Shown one piece after another: positions 23,401-34,308 of a stretch of 64,000 nt of DNA. This DNA comes from Neofusicoccum parvum (taxonomy: Eukaryota; Ascomycota; Dothideomycetes; Botryosphaeriales; Botryosphaeriaceae). The notes beneath the pieces were generated by a model. It worked only from the letters and a program-made list of their open reading frames with translations, was not told where the DNA came from and made no database searches. The DNA is taken from NCBI GenBank assembly GCA_020912385.1, contig CP087214.1, positions 496,001 through 560,000 on the forward strand. The letters run 5' to 3'. Within the stretch, counting starts at the first letter, position 1. The number at the start of each line of letters is the position of its first letter. The position numbers and the translations under genes are program-made.

Positions 23401-25984
23401 ATTCTTGAGCAGGCAGATGCCATCGCTGGAGACATTGAGGTGCAGCGCTTGTTTGATAAGGAGTTTGCGGAGCTCGAGGAGGACAGGAGATATGTCCGCA
23501 ACCTGACCAACGATGCGGACGACCAACGCCAACTTCCTCTGAACATCCAGCGCATCATTGAGACGGCAAAGAGCAAATTCCGGATCAAGGATGGCACTAG
23601 GAGCGACTTGCATCCTGCGGACGTCATTCCCAAGGTTCAGGAGGTACTCGACAGACTTGTCATCGTCCGTGGCGACGATCCATTGTCGCGTGAGGCGCAA
23701 GAGAACGCCACCTATCTCTTCAAGGCCCAATTGCGCTCGAGATTGTCATTCAAGCGCCTCGTTCGCGAGTACTCGCTGAACAAACTTGCGTTTGAGAACG
23801 TTCTCGGTGATCTCGAGAACCGCTTCAACAGGGCGATCGTCAGCCCTGGAGAGATGGTCGGTGTGCTTGCTGCACAGTCGATTGGTGAGCCTGCCACGCA
23901 GATGACACTGAACACTTTCCACTTTGCCGGTGTGTCTTCAAAGAACGTCACGCTAGGTGTGCCGCGTCTCAAGGAAATTCTCAACGTTGCGAAGAACATC
24001 AAGACTCCGTCCATGAAGGTCTACACAACCACTACCCTGGACGCTCCGGATGACACCAAGAGGAACGAAGCCAAGCTGCTGCGTAGTCGTATTGAGCACA
24101 CGACTCTACGCTCCGTCACTGAATGTGTCGAGCTCTACTACGATCCGGACATTCAGTCGACCGTCATCGAGGCTGACGCTGACCTTGTCGAATCTTACTT
24201 CATTATCCCCGATGATACCCAGGAAGACATCGACTCGCAGTCCAAGTGGCTCATGCGTATCGTGCTCAACCGTGGTAGACTCCTCGACAAGGGTCTCACT
24301 GTCCCTCAAGTCGCGACTAGAATCAAGGAGGAGTACCACAAGAACCTGGCTGTCATCTTCAGCGACAACAACGCAGAGGAGCTGGTGATTCGTATTCGAT
24401 TGATCAAGCACGATATGAACAAGGAGGAGGAAGGCGAAGAAAACGATGAGAAGCTCCTGGGCATGCTTGAGGAGAGGTTGCTCGATGACCTGACCCTTCG
24501 CGGTGTTCCAGGTGTTGAGCGTGCTTTCATCAACAGCGGCCAGAAGCAGATCGTCCGCGATGATGGTACTCTGTACATGGCAAAGAGCGACGAGTGCACT
24601 GAGTGGTTCCTTGACACTACCGGCACGGCACTGGCCCGCGTATTGACGGTTGATGGAGTCGACGCCAGCCGCACCTACTCGAACAACTTCTTCGAGATTA
24701 TCCAAGTCTTCGGCATCGAGGCTACGCGCACAGCTCTTCTCAAAGAGTTCACTCAGGTGTTGGCCTTCGACGGTTCTTACGTCAACCATCGTCACTTGGC
24801 GCTTCTCGTCGATGTCATGACAGCTCGTGGCATGATCATGGCCGTCACTCGTCACGGTATCAACCGTGCTGACACTGGTGCCCTTATGCGTTGTTCCTTC
24901 GAAGAGACTGTCGAGATTCTGCTCGACGCTGCCGCTTGCGGTGAGTTGGATGATTGTCGCGGTGTGTCCGAGAACATCATGCTTGGTCAACTGGCACCTG
25001 CCGGTACTGGTGAGATGGACGTCATGGTCGACAAGAACATGCTCAACACCTGCGCCTCCGACAATGCTCGTTACGGCCTCATGCCTGGCTTGGCTGCTGC
25101 TCCTGGCTACATCGCGGACGGTGCAGCTACCCCTTACGACATTGGTTCTCCCACTCACGAGGGTGCTTTTGCGGGTCCGGATTACGGCGCATCCTTCTCG
25201 CCAATGGTGCAGGCCGGTGGCGACGACAGTGGTGGTTTCACTTCGTATGGCTCGTTCAGCGACGGTGGCATGAGCCCCTACACAGGCGGCCGCAGCCCTG
25301 GTTACGCGCCCACCAGCCCGTTCAGCGGCGCAAGTCCCACTTCTCCGGGTTATTCGCCTACCTCACCAGGCTACTCTCCTACGTCGCCGGGCATGGCTCT
25401 CACGAGCCCAAAGTTCGGTGGCACGTCGCCTGCCTTTTCGCCTACGAGTCCCGGCTATTCTCCTACGTCGCCTGGTTACTCACCGACGTCGCCCGCGTAC
25501 AACTCGTTGTCCCCCACGTCTCCCAACTACTCCCCTACTTCGCCGTCGTACTCTCCCACGTCACCTTCCTCACCGACTTCTCCGGCGTACTCTCCCACGT
25601 CTCCGAGCTACAGCCCGACGTCTCCAGCTCACGCCACGTCGCCAAAGTACAGCCCAACATCGCCGGCGTACAGCCCGACGTCCCCAATGTACTCTCCTAC
25701 AAGCCCGCAGTTCGGCGGAGGCAGCGACCGGCGGTCGCCAACCTCTCCAGCGATGGGCTACTCTCCCACGAGCCCGGTCTACAGCCCGACCAGTCCTGCT
25801 GGAGACCAGTACTCGCCGACCTCTCCAAGGTTCTCTCCCACCTCTCCGGGTTCGGGGCAGTACTCGGCTACCACGCCAAAGTACTCGCCGACGTCCCCGA
25901 AGTATTCTCCTACGTAAGTCACGATGCCAATAGTCTCGTGGGACCACAATACTGACAGCATTCAGTTCTCCGCGCCAGGACTGA
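20470..25984 (+). CDS. RPB1: RNA polymerase II largest subunit RPB1
   Basis: Five exons (20470-20598, 20653-20809, 20860-20930, 20992-25913, 25966-25984) encode 1765 residues. Exons 2-3 carry the clamp zinc ligands: [17 protein letters not shown], then CVCHNCGK. Exon 4 has [19 protein letters not shown] and the catalytic [10 protein letters not shown] at residues 493-502, whose three Asp bind the active-site Mg. The trigger-loop region is near residue 1090 ([20 protein letters not shown]). The C-terminal domain starts near residue 1556 and holds 18 copies of (Y/F)SPTSP plus degenerate units. The final heptad is split by a 52-bp intron: exon 4 ends YSP + AC, and the last exon supplies SPRQD and the stop. 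Retention would stop immediately at TAA. This is the core enzyme of mRNA synthesis. The start follows a clean CACC-ATG context. Confidence 0.98.
25300..25984 (+). repeat. RPB1 CTD heptad-coding repeat
   Basis: A degenerate ~21-bp tandem repeat coding the Y-S-P-T-S-P-x heptads. Eighteen units keep (Y/F)SPTSP. Others are broken by insertions such as FGGGSDRR and AGDQ, a mosaic pattern usual in filamentous fungi. Confidence 0.95.
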
Positions 25985-26835
25985 GCTCGTTGATGAGCAG
26001 TCATGCTTGATGGGCGTGCCGGTGTTCCCTTCGTTGGGCCCACATCGGCAGCGCTCGGTTTCCCCCCGAATTTTCTGTAACAACATCCTCATGCTCCAAG
26101 CTATAAAAGAAAAATCACGAAGGTTGATCACGAAGAGCGTGGGCATCGGTTCTCTTCTGGTCTTCGCCGAGGTTTTCAGTTTTTTTACAACGCTACAAAG
26201 ACCCGTCATAATTTGCGCCTTGCTTAAACTGCTGCGATGGTGTTGGTGGGTTTCCTGGACTGGGTTCTTTTTCTTGAGTTTTCTTTATTTCACGTGCATG
26301 AATTCCGGCGTTGCCCAAAACAGATTGAGCGGGTCTTTCACACCTTGGGCAGGCGGCTTCTTTATTTCATTTCGTTTTCCTTTGCGCTTCGCTGGGGAAC
26401 CAATTTGCTGTGGTGAGCGAAGATACTCAAACCGAAATGCGGGTGGATGACGGACGGGCACATGAAGGCGGACGGTGGTTAAATGGGATTTCTCTATGCG
26501 TTTCTTTTTGGGTTAGAAAAGCGTAAGATTAGTCGAAAGAAGGCAGCCCCAAATACCCCCGTCTTCGCGCGAGAGAAGGCGCGTGGTTGAAGGAAGGGGG
26601 TTGGAGACGAAAAATGACAAAAATGACTTTTGGTCACCAAACTTCAAGTGCCAATCATGCACGAAGGATCATTTCTGCGATATGCGCTGTGCGCGCTGAA
26701 CCGATGGTGACTGTTGGTGTTGAAGAAGCGGCGGCGAATCGGCTGAGTCAAAGTTTGGCGCGCGGGCGAAAACTTGCGGCGGCACTGCTGCCAGCCAACT
26801 ACAACCAGCAGCACCCTCTCCACAGCCTGCCCGTC
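25985..26835. other. RPB1 3' region and THG1 promoter
   Basis: No gene was seen. T-rich stretches at 26100-26300 may belong to the RPB1 3' untranslated region. The last 100 bp lead into the THG1 start. Confidence 0.5.
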
Positions 26836-28182
26836 ATGGCGAACTCAAAGTATGTAAAGAGCGAAGAGCTGGAACCTTGACTGGAGGCTAACACGCGCAG
26901 ATACGAGTACGTCAAGAGCTTCGAGCGGTGCCAGCCCGACATCCTCCTCCCCAACACCTGGATCGTCATCCGTATCGACGGCCGGGGCTTCCACAAGTGA
27001 GTGGCTTGCGCTCTTCACGACCACGTTTTCTGGGTTTCGCTTCCCCCCGTATCTGTGCACTGTTTTCTTCATTTGTTTCTTGTTCCAATCTCCTCTATTC
27101 CTCTACTCCTGTTTCCTTTCATGTGTATGCTTTCTCGTGGGGCCGCCAGAAAGAAAAAATGGCCGCGGGGCACTAACGCTCCGTCACGGAACAAAGATTA
27201 ACGGCAAAATACAACTTCGAGAAGCCCAACGACCGGCGCGCACTGGAGCTCATGAACGCGGCTGCGGTCGGCGTGTTCAAAGAGCTGCCCGACTTGGTGC
27301 TCGGCTACGGCATCAGCGACGAGTACAGGTGAGGACGAGCAGCCATGGCTCCAACACTCTGAAGGGCACACGAGTGGCTGATGTTTCGTCCGCAGCTTCA
27401 TCTTCCACAAGGACTGCAACCTCTTCGAGAGACGCGCCGCGTAAGGCTCTCGTCCCGCCCCCGCGCATGCGCGCGCCGTTTTGGCTGATTTGCGATCCTT
27501 TCGGGCGCCGTTCCAGGAAGCTCGTCACCACCGTCGCCACGACCTTCACGTCGCACTACATCCACCTCTGGCCGGCCTTCTTCCCGGCCCAGCCGCTCAC
27601 CCCGCCCATGCCCAGCTTCGACGGCCGCGCCGTCATGTACCCCAGCGTGCAGAACCTGCGCGACTACATGAGCTGGCGCCAGGTCGACTGTGCGTAGCTC
27701 CCCCCTCCCCTCCTCGTTCCACATTCCGAACGGACAAGCCCGCTGACGAACGGACCTTGCCCGTGCCGCGGCCGCCAGGCCACATCAACAACCTCTACAA
27801 CACGACCTTCTGGACGCTGATCCAGCGCGGCGGCATGGACGCCGCCGCCGCCGAGCAGCGCCTGTCCGGCACCGTGGCGGCCGACAAGAACGAGATCTTG
27901 TTCAAGGAGTTCGGCCTCAACTACAACAACGAGGACGAGCTGTTCAAGAAGGGTAGCGTCGTGTCCCGCGACTACGAGCTCGTGGAGGGCGCGCAGCAGC
28001 CCGTCTCCGTCGACGCGGAGGCCGGCCAGCCGCCGGAGCTGTCGAAGACGGCGGCCGAGAAGGAGAGGAAGAGGCGCGGGAAGGCGAGGGTGGCGGTCGA
28101 GCATGTGGATGTCATCAGGGATGAGTTTTGGGCCAAGAGGCCGTGGATCTTGAGCGGGAGGGCGGGGAAGTTGAAGGAGTGA
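26836..28182 (+). CDS. THG1: tRNA-His guanylyltransferase Thg1
   Basis: Six exons (26836-26849, 26901-26996, 27197-27328, 27396-27440, 27517-27689, 27779-28182) encode 287 residues, a normal length for the family. The reconstructed start is MANSKYEYVKSFE. The first metal motif IRIDGRGFHKLTAKYNFEKP spans the second intron, and the second carboxylate motif GYGISDEYSFIF spans the third. Further family blocks are ERRAAKLVTTVATTFTSHY, NNLYNTTFW and NEILFKEFGLNYN. Thg1 adds G-1 to the 5' end of tRNA-His, which the histidyl-tRNA synthetase needs; it is essential in yeast. The first coding exon is only 14 nt. The third exon's acceptor (ACAAAG) has a weak pyrimidine tract, but the protein fit is unambiguous. 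Confidence 0.95.
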
Positions 28183-28329
28183 GGGTGTGCGTGGGAGGAT
28201 CCGTTCAGCGGATCAGAAGCAAAATCAAAGATTATGGACTAGTACGATCACCACAGAGGCTTTGCATGGTTTTAAATACAGTGTTGTTCATCGTAGTATT
28301 TACTCAAATCCCACCTTCAACACGAGAAT

Positions 28330-28581
28330 CTACCGCTGCTCCAGAAATTGATCGATCCCTTGCGCTATGTCATTGAGAACTTCTCGTGAGACAGGCAGCG
28401 TGTGGATTGTCGAGCGTTCACAGACCGTGACTAAGGCCCCGGTGCATTCTCCCTCCCGATCGCGATTCACCTTCATTCGAATCTCTGTGATAGCTGAAGG
28501 CGGCGGTAGGGAGTTCAAGAATTGGAGGAAGGGCCTGTTTTCCCCCACCTGGAGGCTGGGGAGGTCGCCAGTCGTTGTCAT
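28330..28581 (-). CDS. Small hypothetical protein, 83 aa
   Basis: An ATG-initiated minus-strand frame (start 28581) coding 83 residues with balanced, protein-like composition. It contains PFLQFLNSLPPPSAITEIRM and ends VLNDIAQGIDQFLEQR. The open frame continues upstream of the ATG, so a longer or spliced form is possible. No domain is recognised. It lies just downstream of THG1, tail to tail. Confidence 0.35.
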   Translation of the reverse strand: MTTTGDLPSLQVGENRPFLQFLNSLPPPSAITEIRMKVNRDREGECTGALVTVCERSTIHTLPVSREVLNDIAQGIDQFLEQR

Positions 28582-30482
28582 TGTCGGAAATTTCTGCGAG
28601 ATGCTTAAGAGTTTAGGTAATGTGGTATGTCGGGAAATGACTGCTTGCGTTCCTTGGTGTCGAGGGAAGCGATTGCGGTTTGTGAAGAAGAGGGATACGG
28701 AGGGCACAACTCTAATTATACAGAGCTGTTTGTTAGGAACACACATATGATGGGTAAATTGAATCATAAAATAATGGCATTGTCTACTACAACGGTCACC
28801 GGAGCGAGTACTGATCTTACCGCTTGAGCCCCGAGAACGAGTAATGGAAGGCAACCCCGTCTTCTGACATGACTGCCTTTTACGGTGCTGCCTTTACAGC
28901 ACCTTATTCCCAGGTTACGTGTCAATCCCAAATCAAGAAATTGAGGCGCGCTGTGTGTACACTAGATACGTAAGTCATGTTTCTTGTACTTTTGTGTTGT
29001 CATCCATGTATTTAGTCCAGCAGAAAGCCTGCAATAATTGTGCGCTCTTTGAAATCTAGCACAAGGAAACTCTATATATAAGCAAACATAGGCTATGAGC
29101 AAGTAAAGTTGGAAGAAATTTTGCGTGTTCCTGATGATATGGGGCTTCCTCTTTTAGCATTTGGCTCGTTAGTCAAAAACAGCCATTATTTTTTGGATGT
29201 GATATATTTTACCTAAGGATGACATAAATACTTCAGGAGTAGAAAATATATTTCGAGATGAAGATTGGAGATTCTGAAGGGGGGGAATTAGTGCTTCCAG
29301 TTTGCACATAAAATTTTCTTGGCGCGGTATTCATGACGATCAAAAATAAGCATTGAATGTGGGCCGCGGATGCGGAGTTTCGCTCGTCAACTACACATGA
29401 TTCCAGAAAACATAGCAATATCAGTCATTATGAAATGTTCTGATGAAGTGTTTCGTACTTTAATCACTCAACTTAGATCTACAGCTATCAAAAAGGCCGG
29501 GACCCAACGAATCAGGGCACGTTTTGCTGGCGTGCCCGACCTCCTCCAGAGTGAAGAGAGAAAGCAGCCGCCTCCGTAGCTTCTGCTTTTGAATGAATAA
29601 AAGCTCCTCCCTTTAATTAAGGGGGAGGCGTAGGCGGGGGAGGAGGTGGTTGCGGCCGCGGAGAAGGCGAGTCCGGGGGACGAGGTCCGGTCATTGTGAT
29701 GGCTTCGAGGTATGGAAGCTGTTCTGAGATTACTTTCGAGGGCTGTGATATGTCTTTGTGTGGGCCGTATGAAAATCAGTGATGATTTACATAGAAGAAG
29801 AGGAAGCGCTGCAATATCGATTGGTATTTCTACAAAATTCACCGCCAAGGCGTAAAAATGCTATATGAAACGGCACCGCATGACTGGAAGGACCTATGAA
29901 CTTTTCTTAAGGTCAATAAAGAATTTTGATAGCTCACATTGGTTGTATTGCTTTGTACTGGTGTGTAATGATGTCATGAATTTATGACACTTACAACAAA
30001 GGAAAGCCAGCGTGGCAAAATTATGGCTATTTCACAGGACTGCTTTGAATTCAGTGATCTGGACCAAATGAGCCTGCCTATGAAGAGAAGCAATAGGTTA
30101 TGCGTGAAGTCGGGCTAAGTTATTCATTGAGTCATCATCCTAGCTGAAGAACAGTAAAAACATGCCACTGTTGAAGGAGCGGGAGCAAGGGAGCGGGGCC
30201 ACAAAATGTGCATTGTCAATTCTGTACGGAAACGATCATCGTGAGATTTCCATGTCAAAGCACAATTGACTACAAAACTGCAAGCCGACTCAAATTATCT
30301 CTATTTTTGGAACCCGTCTAATCATCTCCAATTCAAAAGCACAACTCCATCAAGCGTTTTCTTTTTTCCCCTCCGTGAAAGCTCCTAGTATTTCAAAGCG
30401 AAGACTCCAGCCCCGGCTATCGTACCTCCAGGTGACCACAGCAGAGTAAATCTCACACTTTCAGTCCACCTCGAACTTTCCC
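28582..30482. other. AT-rich intergenic tract
   Basis: Markedly AT-richer than its surroundings, with only short frames. It has a small GC-rich purine island near 29620-29690. No transposase, reverse transcriptase or RNA gene was recognised. It could be a decayed repeat or simply spacer. Confidence 0.45.
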
Positions 30483-31970
30483 TTAAGTCCTCGGGTTCCA
30501 GTCTGCCTGAGTACGCTGCGCCATCATCGCAGCAAACCAAGGCTTGACCGTCTCCCCTCCTACGCGCCAAACCGGATCTTCCGCCAGCGGCAAGGTGACG
30601 ACCTTCTCACAACCTACGCAGAAGAATGCCTCCGCAAGGTCCACACTGACCGGCTGCGCACCACACGCGCAGTACGCCACATCGTGAGCCTGCTGCCGCG
30701 CACCATCCTCCGCGCACACGCCCACCGTCCCGGCCGGGCCGTGATGCGCCTGGAAGTGCGCATCCCACCTCCTCCCCAGCTCCTCCAGATACCTCCTCCC
30801 CAGCTCCTCCAGATGCCTCACCCGATGCTCCAGACACCGCGGCTCCCGATCACAGACGCATCCATTGACACCGCGCCCACACTCCCGCAGCACGCGCTCC
30901 GCGCACCCCTCGCAAAAAGGCACCGCCAGCCCGCGCTCCCACACCTCCCTCGCCCTGCCCACCAGCCACCCCGCCTGCGTGCCCCAGCACCGCGCGCACA
31001 TCCAGAACTCCCACTCAGCATGGGCGTCGCCGCACCTTGCGGCCCCGCCCTCGCCCTCCGCCATCCCCGCGTGCGCCGCCGCCGCGAACACCTCGTCGCA
31101 CCGCACGCGCTGCCGCGCCGCCACGCCCGGCGCCGGCGCCGGCGCGCGGTGCTCCGTCAGCCAGCGCCAGAAGGCGGCGGTGACGTTGAGCGCGGCGGGC
31201 CCGGCGGCGTGCATGGCGCTGGTGCGCTTGAGGAGCGAGTCGCGCAGGCGCACGTGCGTGCTGCTGAAGGCGGCGAGGGGCCAGGACCGCTTGAGGGCGC
31301 CGGTGCGGGTGTGGAAGGCGGTGGCGGGTGGGTGGGCGAGGAGGCGTGTCCAGTGGGGGAGGAGGTCGTGTGTGGGGGTGGCGGGGCGGACGGCGATGGT
31401 GGAGGAGGTGGTTGAGGAGGGGGAGGGGGAGGAGGGGGGTTCTGTTGCGCTTTGGTTCGGGGTTGGTCGTGTGGGGAGGGCGGGCGGTGGGAAGGGTGGG
31501 AAGTATGTGGCGTTGGGAGGGGTCCTGGGCCGGTCGATACCGTCGTCGATGGCTTGTTGGAGCTCTCGTGTCAGGGACGTGTACTCTGAATCAGGCGGCG
31601 AGCTCGGGCGGGCCTGGGGGCTGGTCAGTGGCGGAGTCTTCAGAACCAGGATGGCGGGAGGGTAGAGACTTACCGGAGGCGAGGAGTGATGCTGAGCGTA
31701 CATCCACTGATCTCGACGGGGGGTTGCGGCAGGTATGCTGGCGGTATTCAGGTCGTAGGCTCGCAGGAGGTTGCCAGATGGAGCTGTGACGTTGCCTGCT
31801 AGCACTTGGTCATCTAGGCTATGGTATTGGCGGTACTCCTGGTCGTCTGTGAGAAGGAGTTGGGCTTGGGCGTGGTCGACTGGGTTGAGGTCGGCCGGGT
31901 TGATGTGGGTGATGTTGAATCGGTGGTTGCCATCCATGTGCTGGTTAGCGCCGCGGGTTTGATGCGACAT
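30483..31970 (-). CDS. Cys-rich multi-knuckle protein, paralog P2
   Basis: Read through, the frame codes 495 residues. A likely 60-bp phase-0 intron (31673-31614, donor GTAAGT, acceptor CCCCCAG) is a multiple of three, so the spliced form would be 475. The N-terminus is Gln/Asn/Pro-rich. Then come LLAHPPATAFHTRTGALKRSW and ALNVTAAFWRWL, aligning with P1. The module (about 31110-30590) runs RVRCDE, MCARC, PFCEGC, CVCDREPRCLEH, CACG and FFCVGCEKVVTLP. A 24-bp tandem duplication in this module repeats YLEELGRR. It lacks the basic/acidic tail of P1. Very GC-rich third positions leave the antisense strand open, but the conserved motifs fix the coding strand. Function is unknown; zinc binding is inferred. 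Confidence 0.78.
   Translation of the reverse strand: MSHQTRGANQHMDGNHRFNITHINPADLNPVDHAQAQLLLTDDQEYRQYHSLDDQVLAGNVTAPSGNLLRAYDLNTASIPAATPRRDQWMYAQHHSSPPVSLYPPAILVLKTPPLTSPQARPSSPPDSEYTSLTRELQQAIDDGIDRPRTPPNATYFPPFPPPALPTRPTPNQSATEPPSSPSPSSTTSSTIAVRPATPTHDLLPHWTRLLAHPPATAFHTRTGALKRSWPLAAFSSTHVRLRDSLLKRTSAMHAAGPAALNVTAAFWRWLTEHRAPAPAPGVAARQRVRCDEVFAAAAHAGMAEGEGGAARCGDAHAEWEFWMCARCWGTQAGWLVGRAREVWERGLAVPFCEGCAERVLRECGRGVNGCVCDREPRCLEHRVRHLEELGRRYLEELGRRWDAHFQAHHGPAGTVGVCAEDGARQQAHDVAYCACGAQPVSVDLAEAFFCVGCEKVVTLPLAEDPVWRVGGETVKPWFAAMMAQRTQADWNPRT
30767..30814. repeat. 24-bp tandem duplication inside P2
   Basis: Two adjacent identical 24-bp units (ACCTCCTCCCCAGCTCCTCC plus AGAT) in the P2 coding sequence. 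They duplicate eight residues (LEELGRR with a preceding aromatic or His), so the frame is kept. Confidence 0.85.
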
Positions 31971-32508
31971 CTTTAAATCCAGGTAGCCGACGATATTCTA
32001 TATACTCGTTAGGATCTGCCATGGGGGTATGCGGCGTAGCGTACGTTCTGTAGTGTGCTTAAATGGTAAGTGCTGAGGAGAAGGAATCTGTTTGCTGTTT
32101 GGCAATAGACGAGGCGCAAAGCTTCCTGAGTGGAGTGACGGAAGTGTACAGGTTTTCCGGTGATGTAAAGATGATAGTCAGCTTGCGACTGAAGAATTTA
32201 TATGTGCGAGGGCGTGTTGGACCATTCCCAGTTGGGAGAGTGTGTGGCCAAGACGAGTGTGGAAGCCTGGCAAGTTTGTCTACATGTGGACCAACAATCA
32301 GCTGAGGATACTAGGGAACTAGAGCATACCACATGTTCAAATTCAGTCACAATTTACGGCTGACCAGAACACTCCTGCTCGGTCCAAACTCTAATCACTC
32401 ACAATGAGAACATGACAAAGTGTCGTCATCTGCAGGCTCATGGGACACGGGCAATGAAAATAATATCTCAAAATCTATCGAAACACACCTGGAAAAGCGC
32501 ATACCAGC
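31971..32508. other. P2 upstream region and P450 3' region
   Basis: No gene was seen. Both neighbours are on the minus strand; this holds the P2 promoter and the 3' region of the P450 gene. Confidence 0.5.
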
Positions 32509-34308
32509 TCATTTCTGGCTCGCCGGAGTAAGATACACGTTCAGTGGTCCTTTCTCCCACAGCAAGAAAATCTTCTGCTTCCCCATCCAATCCTGGCTAT
32601 CCTCTGCAAGCTTCATGTCAAAATTATAGATGACTCGGGCCAAAATAGTTCGCATCTCTGCATATGCAAGGCTGTTACGCAATGTGGTTAGCAAAGGCAT
32701 CTACAGAAGGGCCAAGGCAGACCAAGGGACACTTACTTCCTGCCCAAGCAAGAGCGTGGGCCAACATGGAAAGGTTGAAGCACCTCAAGCTTGTCAGCCG
32801 CGAAGCGCGGATCACTGAGGTGGCGCTCGGGATGGAACTCGAAGGGCTTCGTAAAGTTGGTCTCGTCGTGGTATGTGGCCCACATGTGTATCGCAACAAC
32901 GGTCTGTCAAATGGTACGTCAGTCGGTTCCCGCACTTGAGGCTGCCACAACTCAACGGCAGGACTTACGTTCTCCGGCACGAAGTTCCCGACAATATTGA
33001 CGCCGCCCTGGGGAACAACACGGGGCAGGCCAGAAGGCGTTGGCGGATACATGCGGAGCGCCTCATCAAGGCAGGCGAGCATGTACTTCAAATGGCCGAC
33101 GGAGTTGATGCTGATCTCATCCTCGCTCTTGAATGTGGAGCGCACCTCCTCGGTCAGCTTCTCCAGCGCCGCCGGGTTCTTCAGCAGCAAGTACGTCACC
33201 CCCGACAGGAGCGTCGCAGTTGTCTCCGAGCCGGCGATGATGAGCGCGCCCGCATTCGCCTGGAGCTTCTCCATGCCCAGGCCCTACACATTGCTCCAGT
33301 CAGTACACCACCGCTTCCAACAACCCACAACGCATGCACTCACCCACTCGTCCTTTTTCTTCAGCAGCCCCTCGATCAGATCCGGCCTGTCCTTCCCCAA
33401 AGCAATCCGCCTCTCCAGCTTCGCCCGCGTCAACAGCTGATGCTCCTCCCTCGCCCTCTTCGCCTTCTCCGGAAGCAAGCCCAACAGCAGCTCCGTCAAG
33501 CCGGGGAAGAAGCTGGCAGACTGCATCACAACGCCACCCTTCGCCATGTCAAACATCGCCTTGACCCAGCTACCGCACACGTCAGCGCCACCGTCCGCCC
33601 AAAGCCCCAACAGCAACTCAACTCACGGATGATAGTCCGACCGCTCCAGACAGCCAAACGCCTCGCCAAACGCCAGGTCGCCGATGACGTCGAAGGTGGT
33701 GAAATTATACCAGGCCATGATATCCAGCGTCTTCCGGCCGCCAGCAGCGTCGACGGCGTTCTCGCGCAGGCGGCGCACGAGCAGGTCGATGTAGCGGGCG
33801 ATCAGCGGCTCCTGGGCGCGCATGGCGGCGTCGCTGAAGCCGTGGGCCATGGCGCGCCGCAGCCGCGCGTGCTCCTCGCGCGGCGCCGCCACGATGTGCG
33901 CGTCCGCCAGCCGCGGCACCGGCGCGTAGAAGTGCCGCCACTTGCCCAGCTCCCGCGCCCCGTGCTGGTGCCCCATGATGTCCTTCCACGCGCTGCCTGC
34001 CCCCGAGATGGAGAGCTCGTCTGGCGCGATGCGTACGATTGGGCCGTACCGTGCGTGCAGCGCGTGGATGTGGAAGGGGAGGCGCCCGGCGCAGAGGTGC
34101 GCGCAGTAGGGGATGCGGGTGGCGGCGTGGGTGAGGGGGCCGGGGTAACGGCGGAGGGGGTGGAGGAGGATGTTGTAGAGGATTTTGGAGAGGAGGTAAA
34201 GCGTGGCCTGCGGATTGTGTGAGGATGTTTGGTGGAAGGGTGTCTGGTGTGGAGAGGAAGGGGACGTACCGAGCCAAAGCAGGCCAGGAGGATTCGGAGT
34301 ATAGACAT
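32509..34308 (-). CDS. Cytochrome P450 monooxygenase 1
   Basis: Six exons (34308-34270, 34207-33627, 33569-33344, 33283-32969, 32903-32737, 32671-32509) give 496 residues. The N-terminal anchor spans the first intron (ILRILLACFGS-ATLYLLSKILYNIL), followed by the proline hinge HPLRRYPGP. The I-helix oxygen-binding motif is AGSETTA, the ExxR is EALR, the PERF-like motif is HPERHL, and the heme loop is FHVGPRSCLGRNLAYAEMR with ligand Cys439. That loop is split by the last intron. By motif style it is a fungal microsomal class II P450 of the kind used in secondary metabolism or detoxification; the substrate is unknown. It lies between Cys-rich paralogs P2 and P3. The paired reductase is not in the window. 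Confidence 0.9.

Noticed and set aside
24106..25158. 350-codon minus-strand open frame
   Set aside because: Antisense to RPB1.
25300..25984. Regularly repeated sequence that could be mistaken for a CRISPR-like array
   Set aside because: It codes the RPB1 CTD heptads; units are contiguous, without unique spacers.
32873..34222. 449-codon plus-strand open frame
   Set aside because: Antisense mirror of the P450 gene at 32509-34308; openness follows from GC-rich third positions, and the product is Arg/Gln/His-rich without motifs.
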